Positions 6,163-14,443 of a stretch of 64,000 bases of DNA are shown one piece after another; within the stretch, counting starts at the first letter, position 1, and the number at the start of each line of letters is the position of its first letter. The notes under the pieces are model-generated. The model saw nothing but the letters and a program-made list of their open reading frames with translations. It was not told the origin of the DNA and did not search any database. The translations under genes were made by a program, and so were the position numbers. The DNA is from Bradyrhizobium zhengyangense (GTDB taxonomy: Bacteria > Pseudomonadota > Alphaproteobacteria > Rhizobiales > Xanthobacteraceae): the NCBI RefSeq assembly GCF_022012435.1, contig NZ_JAKLUA010000020.1:1-64000 (forward strand), written 5' to 3'.

Positions 6163-9100
6163 TCATCGTACGCCGCCATCACCGATGATCGTGTACGGCG
6201 CCCAGAACAGCGGATGCGCGTAGGCGAACTCGGTCTTGCCCTCGCCGTTCAGGTAACCGGGACCATCGACCAGGGCCATCATCGCCTGCCGCAGCGCTTC
6301 GCTCCGCGACAGTTTTGGATCGTCGGCCTGGCGCTTGAACAGATCGGTCACGAGCTGGCGAGCCGATTGCGAATGCACCGACCAGTTGGTCACCAGCAAG
6401 GCGCGCGTTCCGGCATAGAAGAACGCGCGGCCAAGACCGGAGGCCGCCTCGGCGCCGGCGCCGGCGCCAGCGCCGGTGTTGCAGGCGGACAGGATGACCC
6501 AGTCGGCGTCAAGCTTCAGGCCCAGAATTTCCTCCATGGTGAGGAGGCCATCTCCGCCTTCGCCAGTCACCGCCGGCGACGACAGGGCGAGGGCCGGCTG
6601 CGTCAGGCCGTTGAGCTCGCCCGGCACAAGACCGTGCGTAGCGAACGCCAGAATCCTGAAGCCGGAGAGATTCATCGTCTTCACTGCGCTTTCGGTCGCA
6701 TTCTTGCCGAGGAACAGCACCTTCGAGGGATCTGCCTGCAAGGCCAGCGCGATCGATTTGAGCTCGTCGGCGGTATCGGGGAGACGGGGCAAGAGGCCGA
6801 GCTCTGCGCTATCGACGCCTTCGAGCTTCGGGCTGCTGCGACGCTTCAGGGGCATGCCGCGGGTGACGTTGCCGCCGACATCGGCGACCTGCACTTTGCC
6901 GTCGGCGCTTTCTGCCTCGGCCTGCTGATCCTTGTTGAAATAGGGATCGCCGAACGCCACGAGATCGCCGCGGCCGGGCTTGCCGGGCGGCAACTGCCGC
7001 AACGTGCGCAAGGCCGCGGCCGAAGGCACCGTCGAGACGGCATGGGTCCGCGCCAGCCACGGCACGTTGCGATAGCCGACGAACAGCGGATCCTCGTCCG
7101 CCGCCACTTCTGCCGGTGCGGTCGGCAGCAGCGACAGCGGCAGCAGGCCGAGCGCGCCGTTGGTCACCACGATCAGGTTCTTGGCCGGCTTCCATCCGCT
7201 CTCGACCGGCTTGAGCAGCAGCTCGTAGAGCTCGTAGCCGAGCTTCAGGTCAAACGGCGGAATGTCCGAGATCATCGCGGCCTGCGGCTCAAGCGCCTCG
7301 CGCAGCTTGCGGATCTTCGTCTCGATATCGCCGCTCCTGGCATTGACGGCGGCGAAGGCCACCGGACCCGATTTCGGCACGGCCCAGACGAAGCTGCCGT
7401 TCTGGCCGAAATAGAATGACAGCATCGCTTCATTGTCCGACAACGTCGCGCGGATCTCGGCAACGCTCGGCGGCTTCGGCGAAACGAGATCGGCATAGAC
7501 AGGGAATTTCTGCTTGATCTCTTGGCGCGCCTTGTCGCGTTCACCGCGCAAGGCCGTGATCGACGCCTGGATCTGCTGCACCCCCTTCTCGTCGCGCTCC
7601 GCCGAGGGAATGGCGAGGACGTTGTTGAGCGTGCCGAGCTGGGCGTTGACCTGTTTTGTCAGGTCCTGCTCCTTGCGGACGAGCTCGGCGAGCGCGGGAT
7701 CCTTTGCCGCGGCACGCGCGCTGGAGGCTGCGAGCGCCTGCTGCACGGAATGGCCGCGGATGGCATCGGCCAGGCTGAAAGTCTCCTCACCGACGGCGCC
7801 GCCGGTGCCCTCGGCCCGCGCCAGCAGCAGGAGGTAGCTCTCGACGATGGTCTGGAGCCGTTGGCTGCGCGCGGCCACCACGGTCGTGTTCTCGTCGTCG
7901 GCGTTCTCATTCGCATTCGCCATCATGATCGGAATGGCGGCCTTGAATTCCCTGATGGCATCGGCATCCCGCCGCGCCCGCATCAGGCCGATCGCCAGGG
8001 TGCCACGCGCCGACGCAGCGTCGAAATGGTTCTCGCCGACCCGCCCGATCTGCTTCTTGACCAGTTGCTCGGCGGCGGCGATGCCGGCGTCGAGCTGGCC
8101 GGAATTATAGAGCGCGAGAATGCGCGCCGGGTTGAGCTCGATGACCTGTCGGCGCTGCGGATCCCAATTGGCGACGGCCTTGTCGATTTGCGCAAACATC
8201 TCGTTGGCCTCGGCATTCTTGCGCCGCAGGTTGAGAATGCCGGCGAGATGAGAGAGCAATTGCACGGTCGATTGCGAGTCATCAGGCACGCCGACGGTCT
8301 TGTTGATCTCGAGCGCGACGCGGCCGAGCTGCTCGGCTTCCTCGTAGCGGCCCTCGTCGACCAGGATGCCTGCCAATCCCATCACATAACGCGGCATCAC
8401 CGGATTGTACTTGCCGGTGTCCTTCAGGCGCGACAACAACGCCCGGCGCGCGTCGACCTCCGCTTCGGCAAGTCGGCCTTGCCGTGCCTTCATGCGGGCC
8501 TGACTGAGCACGAAATTGTCGATCGCCTGCAGCACGACGGTTTCAGCCGGCGGATTGTCCGAGTCCAACAGGGCCTTGATGGCGGCGCGTTTGCGTTGCT
8601 CTGCCACGCGATAGGCGGCCTCGGCCTCGACGAACTGCCCGCGCGCCTCGAAGATCAGCGCCCTGGTGCCTTCGAGATCCGCCTCCCAGCTCTGCCCCAT
8701 GCGCGCATAGGACGTGCGCCAGCCCGGAAGACCGCTGGTTCGCGCTTCTTGGATGGCACTCATGGTCCGGCGCAGATAGGCCTCGGCCTGGGCGATGTCG
8801 CCCATCTGGATGAGAATGCCGACAACGGACCTATTGGCGCTGAGTTGATATCCCTTGGCGCCAGGCAGGCTCGCGGTGTCGCGCAACAGCCGCTGCATGA
8901 CTTCGAGCGACCGTTTTGGATCGCCGGCCGCGGCATATTGCAGCGAGAGGAGCTGCATCAGGCGGCCCATCATGTTGGGCTCCACCACACCGCGGCCGAT
9001 CTCGACGGCCTTGCTGGCGTCGGCGGTGGATTCGGCGAGCCGACCGAGCTGCGAACGCGCGTTGGCGCGGTCGAAATAGAATTGCGCGAGATCGCCGCGC

Positions 9101-9582
9101 GATTCCTTCCCCGTGGGCGTCGCCTCCGCGTCCGATTTCAGCTCCGCGATGAGCTTTGCGTCGGGCTTTTCGCTGTCGAGGATCGCGGTGATGTCGGCGA
9201 TGGTGCGGGGCGGAGCGATGAAATCCTTCGGCAGTGCCGTGCCGGGGTCGAGCTTGGGCGCAGCTTCCTTGGGAAGCTCGACAGCGACATTGGCGCGGCC
9301 ATTGGCTGCGTTCAGAGCTGCCATCACGCAGGCCCTGACCTGCGGCGAGGCCTTGGCGCGGCACCCCTCGATATCGGCACCGGCCTTGCGGCCACCCTGC
9401 GCCTGCATGCAGGCTTGCACGATCGGCTTGCCCACCGTCATCCGGCAGTTCTCGAGTGCCGCCTCCTTGGTCAGCGCGGCAGCCGAGCCTGATGATCCCA
9501 GAAGAACGGCGAGGGCCAGCAGTTTTCGCGGCAGGGTAACATCCAGACGGCTCTTAACCGGACTTGCGGCGTTGAAGCGCAT
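6163..9582 (-). CDS. Exported TPR-CHAT domain protein (caspase-like)
   Basis: The chosen product is 1139 residues. A basic N-terminus and hydrophobic stretch (LLALAVLLGSSGSAAA) look like a signal peptide. Next come two cysteine pairs (C-x11-C and C-x10-C) within residues ~45-90, tetratricopeptide repeats at ~170-560 (for example DEGRYEEAEQLGRVALEINK), a coiled coil at ~630-695, and a C-terminal CHAT domain at ~710-1135. The predicted catalytic dyad is present: His983 in ATHG and Cys1034 in SACNTG. CHAT proteins are caspase/separase-like proteases often switched on by a sensor. I start at the ATG at 9580-9582 because the signal peptide follows; the frame is open to 9660. It leads a four-gene operon. 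Its substrate is unknown. Confidence 0.85.
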   Translation of the reverse strand: MRFNAASPVKSRLDVTLPRKLLALAVLLGSSGSAAALTKEAALENCRMTVGKPIVQACMQAQGGRKAGADIEGCRAKASPQVRACVMAALNAANGRANVAVELPKEAAPKLDPGTALPKDFIAPPRTIADITAILDSEKPDAKLIAELKSDAEATPTGKESRGDLAQFYFDRANARSQLGRLAESTADASKAVEIGRGVVEPNMMGRLMQLLSLQYAAAGDPKRSLEVMQRLLRDTASLPGAKGYQLSANRSVVGILIQMGDIAQAEAYLRRTMSAIQEARTSGLPGWRTSYARMGQSWEADLEGTRALIFEARGQFVEAEAAYRVAEQRKRAAIKALLDSDNPPAETVVLQAIDNFVLSQARMKARQGRLAEAEVDARRALLSRLKDTGKYNPVMPRYVMGLAGILVDEGRYEEAEQLGRVALEINKTVGVPDDSQSTVQLLSHLAGILNLRRKNAEANEMFAQIDKAVANWDPQRRQVIELNPARILALYNSGQLDAGIAAAEQLVKKQIGRVGENHFDAASARGTLAIGLMRARRDADAIREFKAAIPIMMANANENADDENTTVVAARSQRLQTIVESYLLLLARAEGTGGAVGEETFSLADAIRGHSVQQALAASSARAAAKDPALAELVRKEQDLTKQVNAQLGTLNNVLAIPSAERDEKGVQQIQASITALRGERDKARQEIKQKFPVYADLVSPKPPSVAEIRATLSDNEAMLSFYFGQNGSFVWAVPKSGPVAFAAVNARSGDIETKIRKLREALEPQAAMISDIPPFDLKLGYELYELLLKPVESGWKPAKNLIVVTNGALGLLPLSLLPTAPAEVAADEDPLFVGYRNVPWLARTHAVSTVPSAAALRTLRQLPPGKPGRGDLVAFGDPYFNKDQQAEAESADGKVQVADVGGNVTRGMPLKRRSSPKLEGVDSAELGLLPRLPDTADELKSIALALQADPSKVLFLGKNATESAVKTMNLSGFRILAFATHGLVPGELNGLTQPALALSSPAVTGEGGDGLLTMEEILGLKLDADWVILSACNTGAGAGAGAEAASGLGRAFFYAGTRALLVTNWSVHSQSARQLVTDLFKRQADDPKLSRSEALRQAMMALVDGPGYLNGEGKTEFAYAHPLFWAPYTIIGDGGVR

Positions 9583-9676
9583 CGCGAAGGACCTTTGGAT
9601 GAAAATCACTTGAAGAAACGGGCCAATCCTACCCCTATTACCCGGGAGGACAATCACCAATCGGTAGGGTGGCGGG

Positions 9677-10651
9677 ATGCCTGGAAGGGTTAGCGGCAGC
9701 GGTCGGCACCGATTCCTCGGGCGGCCGGGCCACAGGGGACGGCGCCGGCTGATCGTGCTGGTTGTCGGGCTGATCGCTGGGTATAGCCCCGCAAGCGCGG
9801 TGGACGGGCCGGAATGGAAGGCGGCGGTCTGGGATGCCGAGGCGATCTATCGCGGAGCAACAATCGCCCCGGACCTCGTTCTCCCTGAAATCGTCGAGAC
9901 GGTCGACCGGCTGACGTCACCACGGATGGCATTGATCAAGCCGCCCGGCTCAGGCCCGTTTCCAGCCATCGTTCTCATGCACCAGTGCAGCGGGCTGAAC
10001 GTTGCCGTTGCTGCATGGGCTCGCGCCGCCGCCTCGCGCGGCTACGTCGTCCTGCTTGTCGACAGCCTGGAGCCGCGTGGCGTCAAGAGCGTCTGCTTCG
10101 GTCCAAAGAACGGCGTGAACTTCTTTCGGGGCGCACGCGATGCGCTGCAAGCGGCCGAACATTTGCGACGAATGCCTGATGTCGATGCGCAACGAATTGC
10201 GCTTGTCGGTTTCTCATGGGGTGCGATGGTGGGCTTGCTGGCAGCCAGCCCGCACTACGTCGATGCCTTGAAGTCGGGCCCGGGATTTGCAGCCGTCGCA
10301 AGTTTTTATCCCGGATGCTTCCGCATCACGCCGCAACAACGGCCGCCATACGATCTTGTCAATCCAGATGTGTCGCGACCACTTCTGGTCTTGATGGGCG
10401 ATGCCGACACCGAGACGCCCGCGCAGGAATGCCTCGACCGGCTCGACGTCCTGAAGCAAGCCGGCGCCCCCGTCGAATGGCACCTCTATGCCGGCGCGAC
10501 GCATTGCTGGGATTGTCAGCAGCTGGACGGGCTTAACAAGATTGACGTCCGCGGCGATCACGTCGCCTATCATTTTCGCCAGGACGTGACCGACGATTCC
10601 CGGCGCAGGCTGTTCGAGTTCCTGGACCGGGTGATGCCCAGACGACCCTAG
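9677..10651 (+). CDS. Exported dienelactone-hydrolase-like alpha/beta hydrolase
   Basis: The protein has 324 residues. An arginine-rich start and a hydrophobic stretch (LIVLVVGLIAGYSPASA) suggest export. The alpha/beta hydrolase core follows: oxyanion-side motif IVLMHQCSG, nucleophile elbow GFSWGA (Ser180), acidic residue in LMGDADTETP and His in GATHCWD. Classical dienelactone hydrolases use Cys at the nucleophile, so the Ser places this in the broad DLH-like group with unknown substrate. The gene is divergent from the CHAT operon with about 95 bp between starts, and ends 9 bp from the convergent lipoprotein gene. Confidence 0.75.
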   Translation: MPGRVSGSGRHRFLGRPGHRGRRRLIVLVVGLIAGYSPASAVDGPEWKAAVWDAEAIYRGATIAPDLVLPEIVETVDRLTSPRMALIKPPGSGPFPAIVLMHQCSGLNVAVAAWARAAASRGYVVLLVDSLEPRGVKSVCFGPKNGVNFFRGARDALQAAEHLRRMPDVDAQRIALVGFSWGAMVGLLAASPHYVDALKSGPGFAAVASFYPGCFRITPQQRPPYDLVNPDVSRPLLVLMGDADTETPAQECLDRLDVLKQAGAPVEWHLYAGATHCWDCQQLDGLNKIDVRGDHVAYHFRQDVTDDSRRRLFEFLDRVMPRRP

Positions 10652-10660
10652 CGGCCACGC

Positions 10661-11422
10661 TCAGCCCTTGGACACCACCGCGCGACCGTAAGGCGGCTGC
10701 GAGATAACAGGCGGATTGGCGGTTTGTGCGGCGAGCTCGCCGATCAGGCGATCGGCGTCGGCGGCCATGCCGTCGGGTGCCTGGATCACCAGCCGCTCCA
10801 GCGCCCAACGATAGGACGAGACGCGCTGCTCGAGGCTTTGCTGCACCCACTGGACGATCAGCGAGTTCTCCTGCATGCGCGCGACGGCGTCCGCCTTTTC
10901 CTGTGGCGACAGTGCGGAGACCCGCGCCATGCTGGCGTCACGCTTCCTGTCGAGATCGATGACGCGGATCGCGCATCCAAAGAACGGCTCGAAGCGGGTG
11001 ACGTCGTTGCGCACGTCCTCGATCAGCTGCGCATAGCGCGAGGAGTGCGAGCGATGCGGCTCGTCGATCAGCGTGCGCCCGTACATGGTGCGATCGAACA
11101 CGACCTTCTGGCGCCACGGTGCCGGCAGGGCCTTGTAATCGCCGAACACGCTCTTCCAGGCCGGCCGGGACAGCGGCGGCTCGATCATGGGATAGGCAAG
11201 GTCGCGGAGCTGGCGCTCCTCGTCGGTCAACTGGAATTGGGAGGACTTCAGGCCGAGGCTGCCGGTGGCTTCAACGCCGAGCCAGCTGTGCATGTCGTCG
11301 CTGCGCATGTCGGCGCGGGTGCGGCCAAAATCACCGCCGCTGCAGCCAGCGAGCGAGGCGCCTACAGCCGTGAGCAGAAGGGCCGATAGAACGGTGCGGA
11401 TCTGGCGAATTGATTCCGGCAT
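10661..11422 (-). CDS. Putative lipoprotein of unknown function
   Basis: This 253-residue protein has a lipoprotein signal (LLLTAVGASLAGC, lipobox LAGC at about residues 24-27) followed by a soluble, mostly helical, charged domain containing FFGCAIRVIDLDRKRDASMARV. It therefore probably sits in the inner leaflet of the outer membrane or in the inner membrane, facing the periplasm. I do not recognise a named domain. The next upstream gene on the same strand is the small protein at 11438, 15 bp away, so the two may be cotranscribed. Confidence 0.65.
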   Translation of the reverse strand: MPESIRQIRTVLSALLLTAVGASLAGCSGGDFGRTRADMRSDDMHSWLGVEATGSLGLKSSQFQLTDEERQLRDLAYPMIEPPLSRPAWKSVFGDYKALPAPWRQKVVFDRTMYGRTLIDEPHRSHSSRYAQLIEDVRNDVTRFEPFFGCAIRVIDLDRKRDASMARVSALSPQEKADAVARMQENSLIVQWVQQSLEQRVSSYRWALERLVIQAPDGMAADADRLIGELAAQTANPPVISQPPYGRAVVSKG

Positions 11423-11437
11423 TGCAAGAGCCGCAAT

Positions 11438-11626
11438 TCAGCGGCGACGACGACGGCGCCCCGGCGCGGTGCCCTGCTCCGGTCCGCGATCGCCGCTGGT
11501 TTCGTCGCTCTCGCGCTCGATGCGGATGACGGGAAGGATCAAAATCGTTCCCATGTCCGCGCGCGGTGTGACGTCCCCCGACGAGCCCACCCGGCGACCG
11601 GCCGGAAATTCGATGATGGTCCCCAT
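11438..11626 (-). CDS. Small protein with repeated MGTI motif and polyarginine tail
   Basis: This 62-residue protein begins MGTIIEFPAGRR, repeats MGTILILPVIRIERE about 24 residues later, and ends in a run of arginines (GRRRRRR). No domain is recognised. The Arg tail suggests binding to nucleic acid or acidic partners, which is inference only. The ATG at 11624-11626 follows AGAGCTGACATGG-like sequence without a strong ribosome-binding site. It precedes the lipoprotein gene. Confidence 0.5.
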   Translation of the reverse strand: MGTIIEFPAGRRVGSSGDVTPRADMGTILILPVIRIERESDETSGDRGPEQGTAPGRRRRRR

Positions 11627-11881
11627 GTCAGCTCTCTCAACTACCGCGCGCCCGAACGCGCCCCGGCAACATGGGGGTCATTAGGATCAGTTTATGGTTA
11701 ACGGGGTGTAAACATGGCCATTGGACCGTAACCGCACGGACCGTTGCCTCGCCGTCCCGCAGCGAGACGAGATGGCTTGAATTGAGTGGGTTTGCTTCAC
11801 ATCTCGTTTTCCTTAACGAGCCTTTAAAGGAACTCTTGATAGGCTGAGACAACAGTTCTTTTCCGAGTTGCGTACGCCTCC

Positions 11882-12859
11882 ATGACCAAGTCGCTGTTTC
11901 CCGGATTCGACGGGCTGATGACACTCTCCCGCCGCGAGGGCGTCGATGTACGCCCGACCCTGCTGCGCGTGTTGACCGATCTCTACGTCCAGGCCAGCAC
12001 CCACACCGAGGATGAGCAGCGCCAATTCATCGAGCTTGCAACGCGGCTGATCGATCAGGTCGACGATGCGACGCGCGCGTCCGTCAAGGCGAAGCTTGCG
12101 ATCTATCCGCACACGCCCGTGCCCGTTCTGCAGAAGCTCGGGCTGGTCGCGGCGCAGGAAGGCCGCCGCGTGCCGCTCGCGCGCACAATCCCGCAGCCCA
12201 CGCCCGCCCCCTCGCCTGTTCGCACGCCGACGGACGCGGAAGCGCGCATGGCCGCCAACATGGCGATGCAGCCGAAGGAAGCGGCCGAGATCCACGACAT
12301 GTTCTTCGGCGCCGATGCAAGCCAGCGCGCGCTGATCCTGCAAAATCTGGCGCAGACGCCGCTGAAGGCCGCGCCGCGGATTCCGACCGCACATGCCAAG
12401 CGCGCGATCCAGGTTCTGGAGATGGCGGCGATCGCCGGCGACGTCGACAGCTTCGCCTACGAGCTCGGCGACACCCTGATCCTGCCCTCGCGCGTCGCGG
12501 CGCAGATCGTCGACGATACCGGCGGCGAGGCACTCGCGGTTGCCGCGCGCGCGCTCGACATGCCGAGCCCGAATTTCCAGCGCATTCTGTTGTTTTTCAA
12601 GCCCGCGATCGGCAATTCCGTGAACGAGGTCTACCGGCTGGCGCGGCTCTATGACCGCATCAGCGACCGCTCGGCGCTGGTGATGCTGGCCGCCTGGCGC
12701 GGCTCGACGCTCGCCGTCACGCGCGCAAAATATCAGCCGTCACTGCACGACAGCGAGCGCCAGCGCGCACGCGCCGCGGCCGGCCAGTCGCGGCCGAGCG
12801 TACAGCCCGGCTCGAGCCCGGTGGTGCGCACCGGCAGCGGCGGATCATCGAATCGCTAA
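11882..12859 (+). CDS. DUF2336 domain protein
   Basis: The 325 residues are largely helical and contain the DUF2336 pattern seen in many alphaproteobacterial proteins (LLRVLTDLYVQ at ~22, then paired helices up to the LVMLAAWRGSTLAVTRAKYQ block near 265-285). Part of this family resembles repeat or ARM-like scaffolds, and no biochemical role is settled. The last 30 residues are Ser/Arg/Gly-rich and probably disordered. The repeat at 12858-12957 begins at its stop codon. A second DUF2336 protein lies at 45535. Confidence 0.75.
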   Translation: MTKSLFPGFDGLMTLSRREGVDVRPTLLRVLTDLYVQASTHTEDEQRQFIELATRLIDQVDDATRASVKAKLAIYPHTPVPVLQKLGLVAAQEGRRVPLARTIPQPTPAPSPVRTPTDAEARMAANMAMQPKEAAEIHDMFFGADASQRALILQNLAQTPLKAAPRIPTAHAKRAIQVLEMAAIAGDVDSFAYELGDTLILPSRVAAQIVDDTGGEALAVAARALDMPSPNFQRILLFFKPAIGNSVNEVYRLARLYDRISDRSALVMLAAWRGSTLAVTRAKYQPSLHDSERQRARAAAGQSRPSVQPGSSPVVRTGSGGSSNR

Positions 12860-12957
12860 AGCGCGATGAGATTGGGTTGAACCGTCATCGCGCTTTAGCT
12901 CTCTGTTTGAGCATGATCTTTTCGGAAAACCGCTTCACACTTTTCCGGATCATGCTC
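12858..12957. repeat. Composite palindromic intergenic repeat (family A, copy 1)
   Basis: Two adjoining inverted repeats: AAAGCGCGATGA (12858-12869) with its complement at 12885-12896, then GAGCATGATC (12909-12918) with GATCATGCTC (12948-12957) around GGAAAACCGC. Related copies lie at 46630-46713 and 58865-58912. Such elements are abundant between Bradyrhizobium genes. The left end overlaps the DUF2336 stop and the right end overlaps the DUF1491 stop. Confidence 0.85.
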
Positions 12958-13301
12958 TAGGTCTTCGCCAGTTCCAGGAAATGCCGCCCCGCGCGGTCTT
13001 CGGTCTCGACGATCCAGGCATCCGGATCGAAACGAAGCTCCTTGGTCAGGCGCTCCTCGACGGCTGGCTCCGGCATCGGCTGCGGCGCGGCGGGCACGAA
13101 GAAGCGATCGACCGGGCGATCGTCGTCATAAGAGGTCTGTGGGGCCGGCACGTAGAGCAGGGCGTTGCCGTCGAGCAGCGACACTTTGACGAACACCGCG
13201 CCCGCCTCTTCGGCGCCGCGATGGCGCACCGCGCCGAACACGCCCTCGGTCTGGCACCGTCGCAAATAGGCCGCGACCCATATGTTGGATTTCAACCGCA
13301 T
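12957..13301 (-). CDS. DUF1491 family protein
   Basis: This 114-residue protein has the DUF1491 layout: RLKSNIWVAAYLRRCQTEG at the start, VFVKVSLLDGNALLYVPAP in the middle, and FDPDAWIVETEDRAGRHFLEL at the end. The family is restricted to alphaproteobacteria and its role is unknown. It is cytoplasmic, with no signal peptide or membrane segment. Its TAG stop is formed by the outer edge of the palindromic repeat at 12909-12957. Confidence 0.8.
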   Translation of the reverse strand: MRLKSNIWVAAYLRRCQTEGVFGAVRHRGAEEAGAVFVKVSLLDGNALLYVPAPQTSYDDDRPVDRFFVPAAPQPMPEPAVEERLTKELRFDPDAWIVETEDRAGRHFLELAKT

Positions 13302-13354
13302 GAGTCGGACGATAAGCCAGCGCGACGTGCACCGCCAGTGTCAGCTCGGAATTG

Positions 13355-13564
13355 TCATGCCTTGCCGACGCCTTGCCCGCCACCGATCTGGCGCGCAACG
13401 AGGTATGACAGTGGCATTGCGAGCGCAAACCCCACGGCGACTGCGTACGGGATGTTCCTGATGGCGTCGGCGGCAAAGCTCGGCACCATCAGCACCACGA
13501 CGAGGCTGACGCCCGCCAGCACCGTGCCGAGCATGATCCAGACGACAATCGAGACCTTGAACAT
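13355..13564 (-). CDS. Small two-pass membrane protein
   Basis: The 69 residues form two hydrophobic segments (FKVSIVVWIMLGTVLAGVSL at ~2-24 and YAVAVGFALAMPLSYLVA at ~42-60) and a short glycine-rich tail. Relatives in rhizobia sometimes carry the label 'CTP synthetase', which is almost certainly a misannotation because true CTP synthetase is over 500 residues. The frame is open to 13666, but I start at 13564 where the hydrophobic N-terminus begins and AGAGAGG lies just upstream. Function unknown. Confidence 0.6.
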   Translation of the reverse strand: MFKVSIVVWIMLGTVLAGVSLVVVLMVPSFAADAIRNIPYAVAVGFALAMPLSYLVARQIGGGQGVGKA

Positions 13565-13717
13565 GACGACCTCTCTGCCTTGATGAGATGGACGATCATG
13601 TTCTTCGAGGCTTCCCGCCGTCATTGATCCCACGCAAATCGCGCCTGCGCGATTGCGGCCTGTCACGCCGACGTGCGGTCCGCAGATTGATTGACGTCAA
13701 TGACAGCGGAGGTTCGA

Positions 13718-14443
13718 CTATTCGACGAGATGACCGATCGCGGCGGCGAGCTCGCGCAGCAGGCGATCCGTCACCTGGCCGGTGACGGGCAACTTGTGCT
13801 GGCGTTCAAACGTCTGGATCGCAGACTGGGTCTCGCCGCTCATCGTGCCGGTGATCTTCAAATTGCCGTAGCCGTACTCAGACAGCGCGCGCTGCACGCC
13901 GGCGAGGCGGCGCGCCGCCGGGCTCTGCTGCGGGATCGGCGCCGGCGGCCGCGCGACGGCGACCGCGGACGGTGCCGGCGTGGGTGCCGTGGCCTTGATC
14001 ACCAGATTGGTCATGGGATCGCCCGAGCGCAGCGTCGAGGCCGTCGTTTCAGTGGGCTTCTCCGGCGCCTTTTCGGCGGGCTTCTCGGCCGGTTTGGGCT
14101 CGACGCGAAACTCGGTCGCCTTCGGCTCGAGCGGCGAGGTATCGGCGCCGACGGGGCGCGGGCGCGGCATGGGGCTGGACAGCGACGCGGGCGACGGCGC
14201 GGGAAGATTGATCACGGTGCCGAACATCGGCGCCGGATGCCGGCCGGTCTGCAGGAACAGCGCGTTCGCCACGATGGCGCTTATGGCCGCGGCAGCGACG
14301 AGGCCGGCCAGCGTGTCCTTGGGGCTATGCAAGAGCACGCGCATCACCAGGTTGCGCTCGGTCTCGACATCGATGACCGCAGCCTTGGCCTTGGCGCCAC
14401 GGCGGCGCGGAGCGGCTTCGTCGTTGGCAGACTTTCTAGGCAC
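13718..14443 (-). CDS. Membrane-anchored peptidoglycan-binding domain protein
   Basis: The protein has 241 residues: a basic N-terminal cytoplasmic stretch, one transmembrane segment at ~46-64 (LAGLVAAAAISAIVANALFL), a long Pro/Ala/Lys-rich periplasmic linker with KPAEKPAEKAPEKP repeats, and a C-terminal PG_binding_1 domain at ~180-238 (VQRALSEYGYGNLKITG, then AIQTFERQHKLPVTGQV). It probably tethers the inner membrane to the cell wall. The GTG start at 14441-14443 overlaps the end of the upstream histidine kinase gene by 8 bases, indicating cotranscription and possibly a shared task in envelope sensing. Confidence 0.8.
   Translation of the reverse strand: MPRKSANDEAAPRRRGAKAKAAVIDVETERNLVMRVLLHSPKDTLAGLVAAAAISAIVANALFLQTGRHPAPMFGTVINLPAPSPASLSSPMPRPRPVGADTSPLEPKATEFRVEPKPAEKPAEKAPEKPTETTASTLRSGDPMTNLVIKATAPTPAPSAVAVARPPAPIPQQSPAARRLAGVQRALSEYGYGNLKITGTMSGETQSAIQTFERQHKLPVTGQVTDRLLRELAAAIGHLVE

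Noticed and set aside
5485..7419. Plus-strand open frame of about 640 codons across the CHAT operon
   Set aside because: It spans several real minus-strand genes and their junctions and shows no family resemblance.
7522..9492. Long plus-strand open frame (about 650 codons) opposite the CHAT gene
   Set aside because: Composition is Arg/Gly/Ala-rich with no recognisable motif, and the opposite strand has an unmistakable TPR-CHAT protein. Long antisense frames are normal in GC-rich DNA.
6163..9582. CHAT protein as a CRISPR-associated (Craspase-type) or gasdermin-activating protease
   Set aside because: There is no CRISPR array, no Cas7-11-like gene, no gasdermin-like gene, and the CHAT protein appears exported.
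11828..11855. GGAAC...GTT stress promoter before the DUF2336 gene at 11882
   Set aside because: The spacing between GGAAC and GTT is 21 bases, not 16-17, so it does not fit the EcfG consensus.
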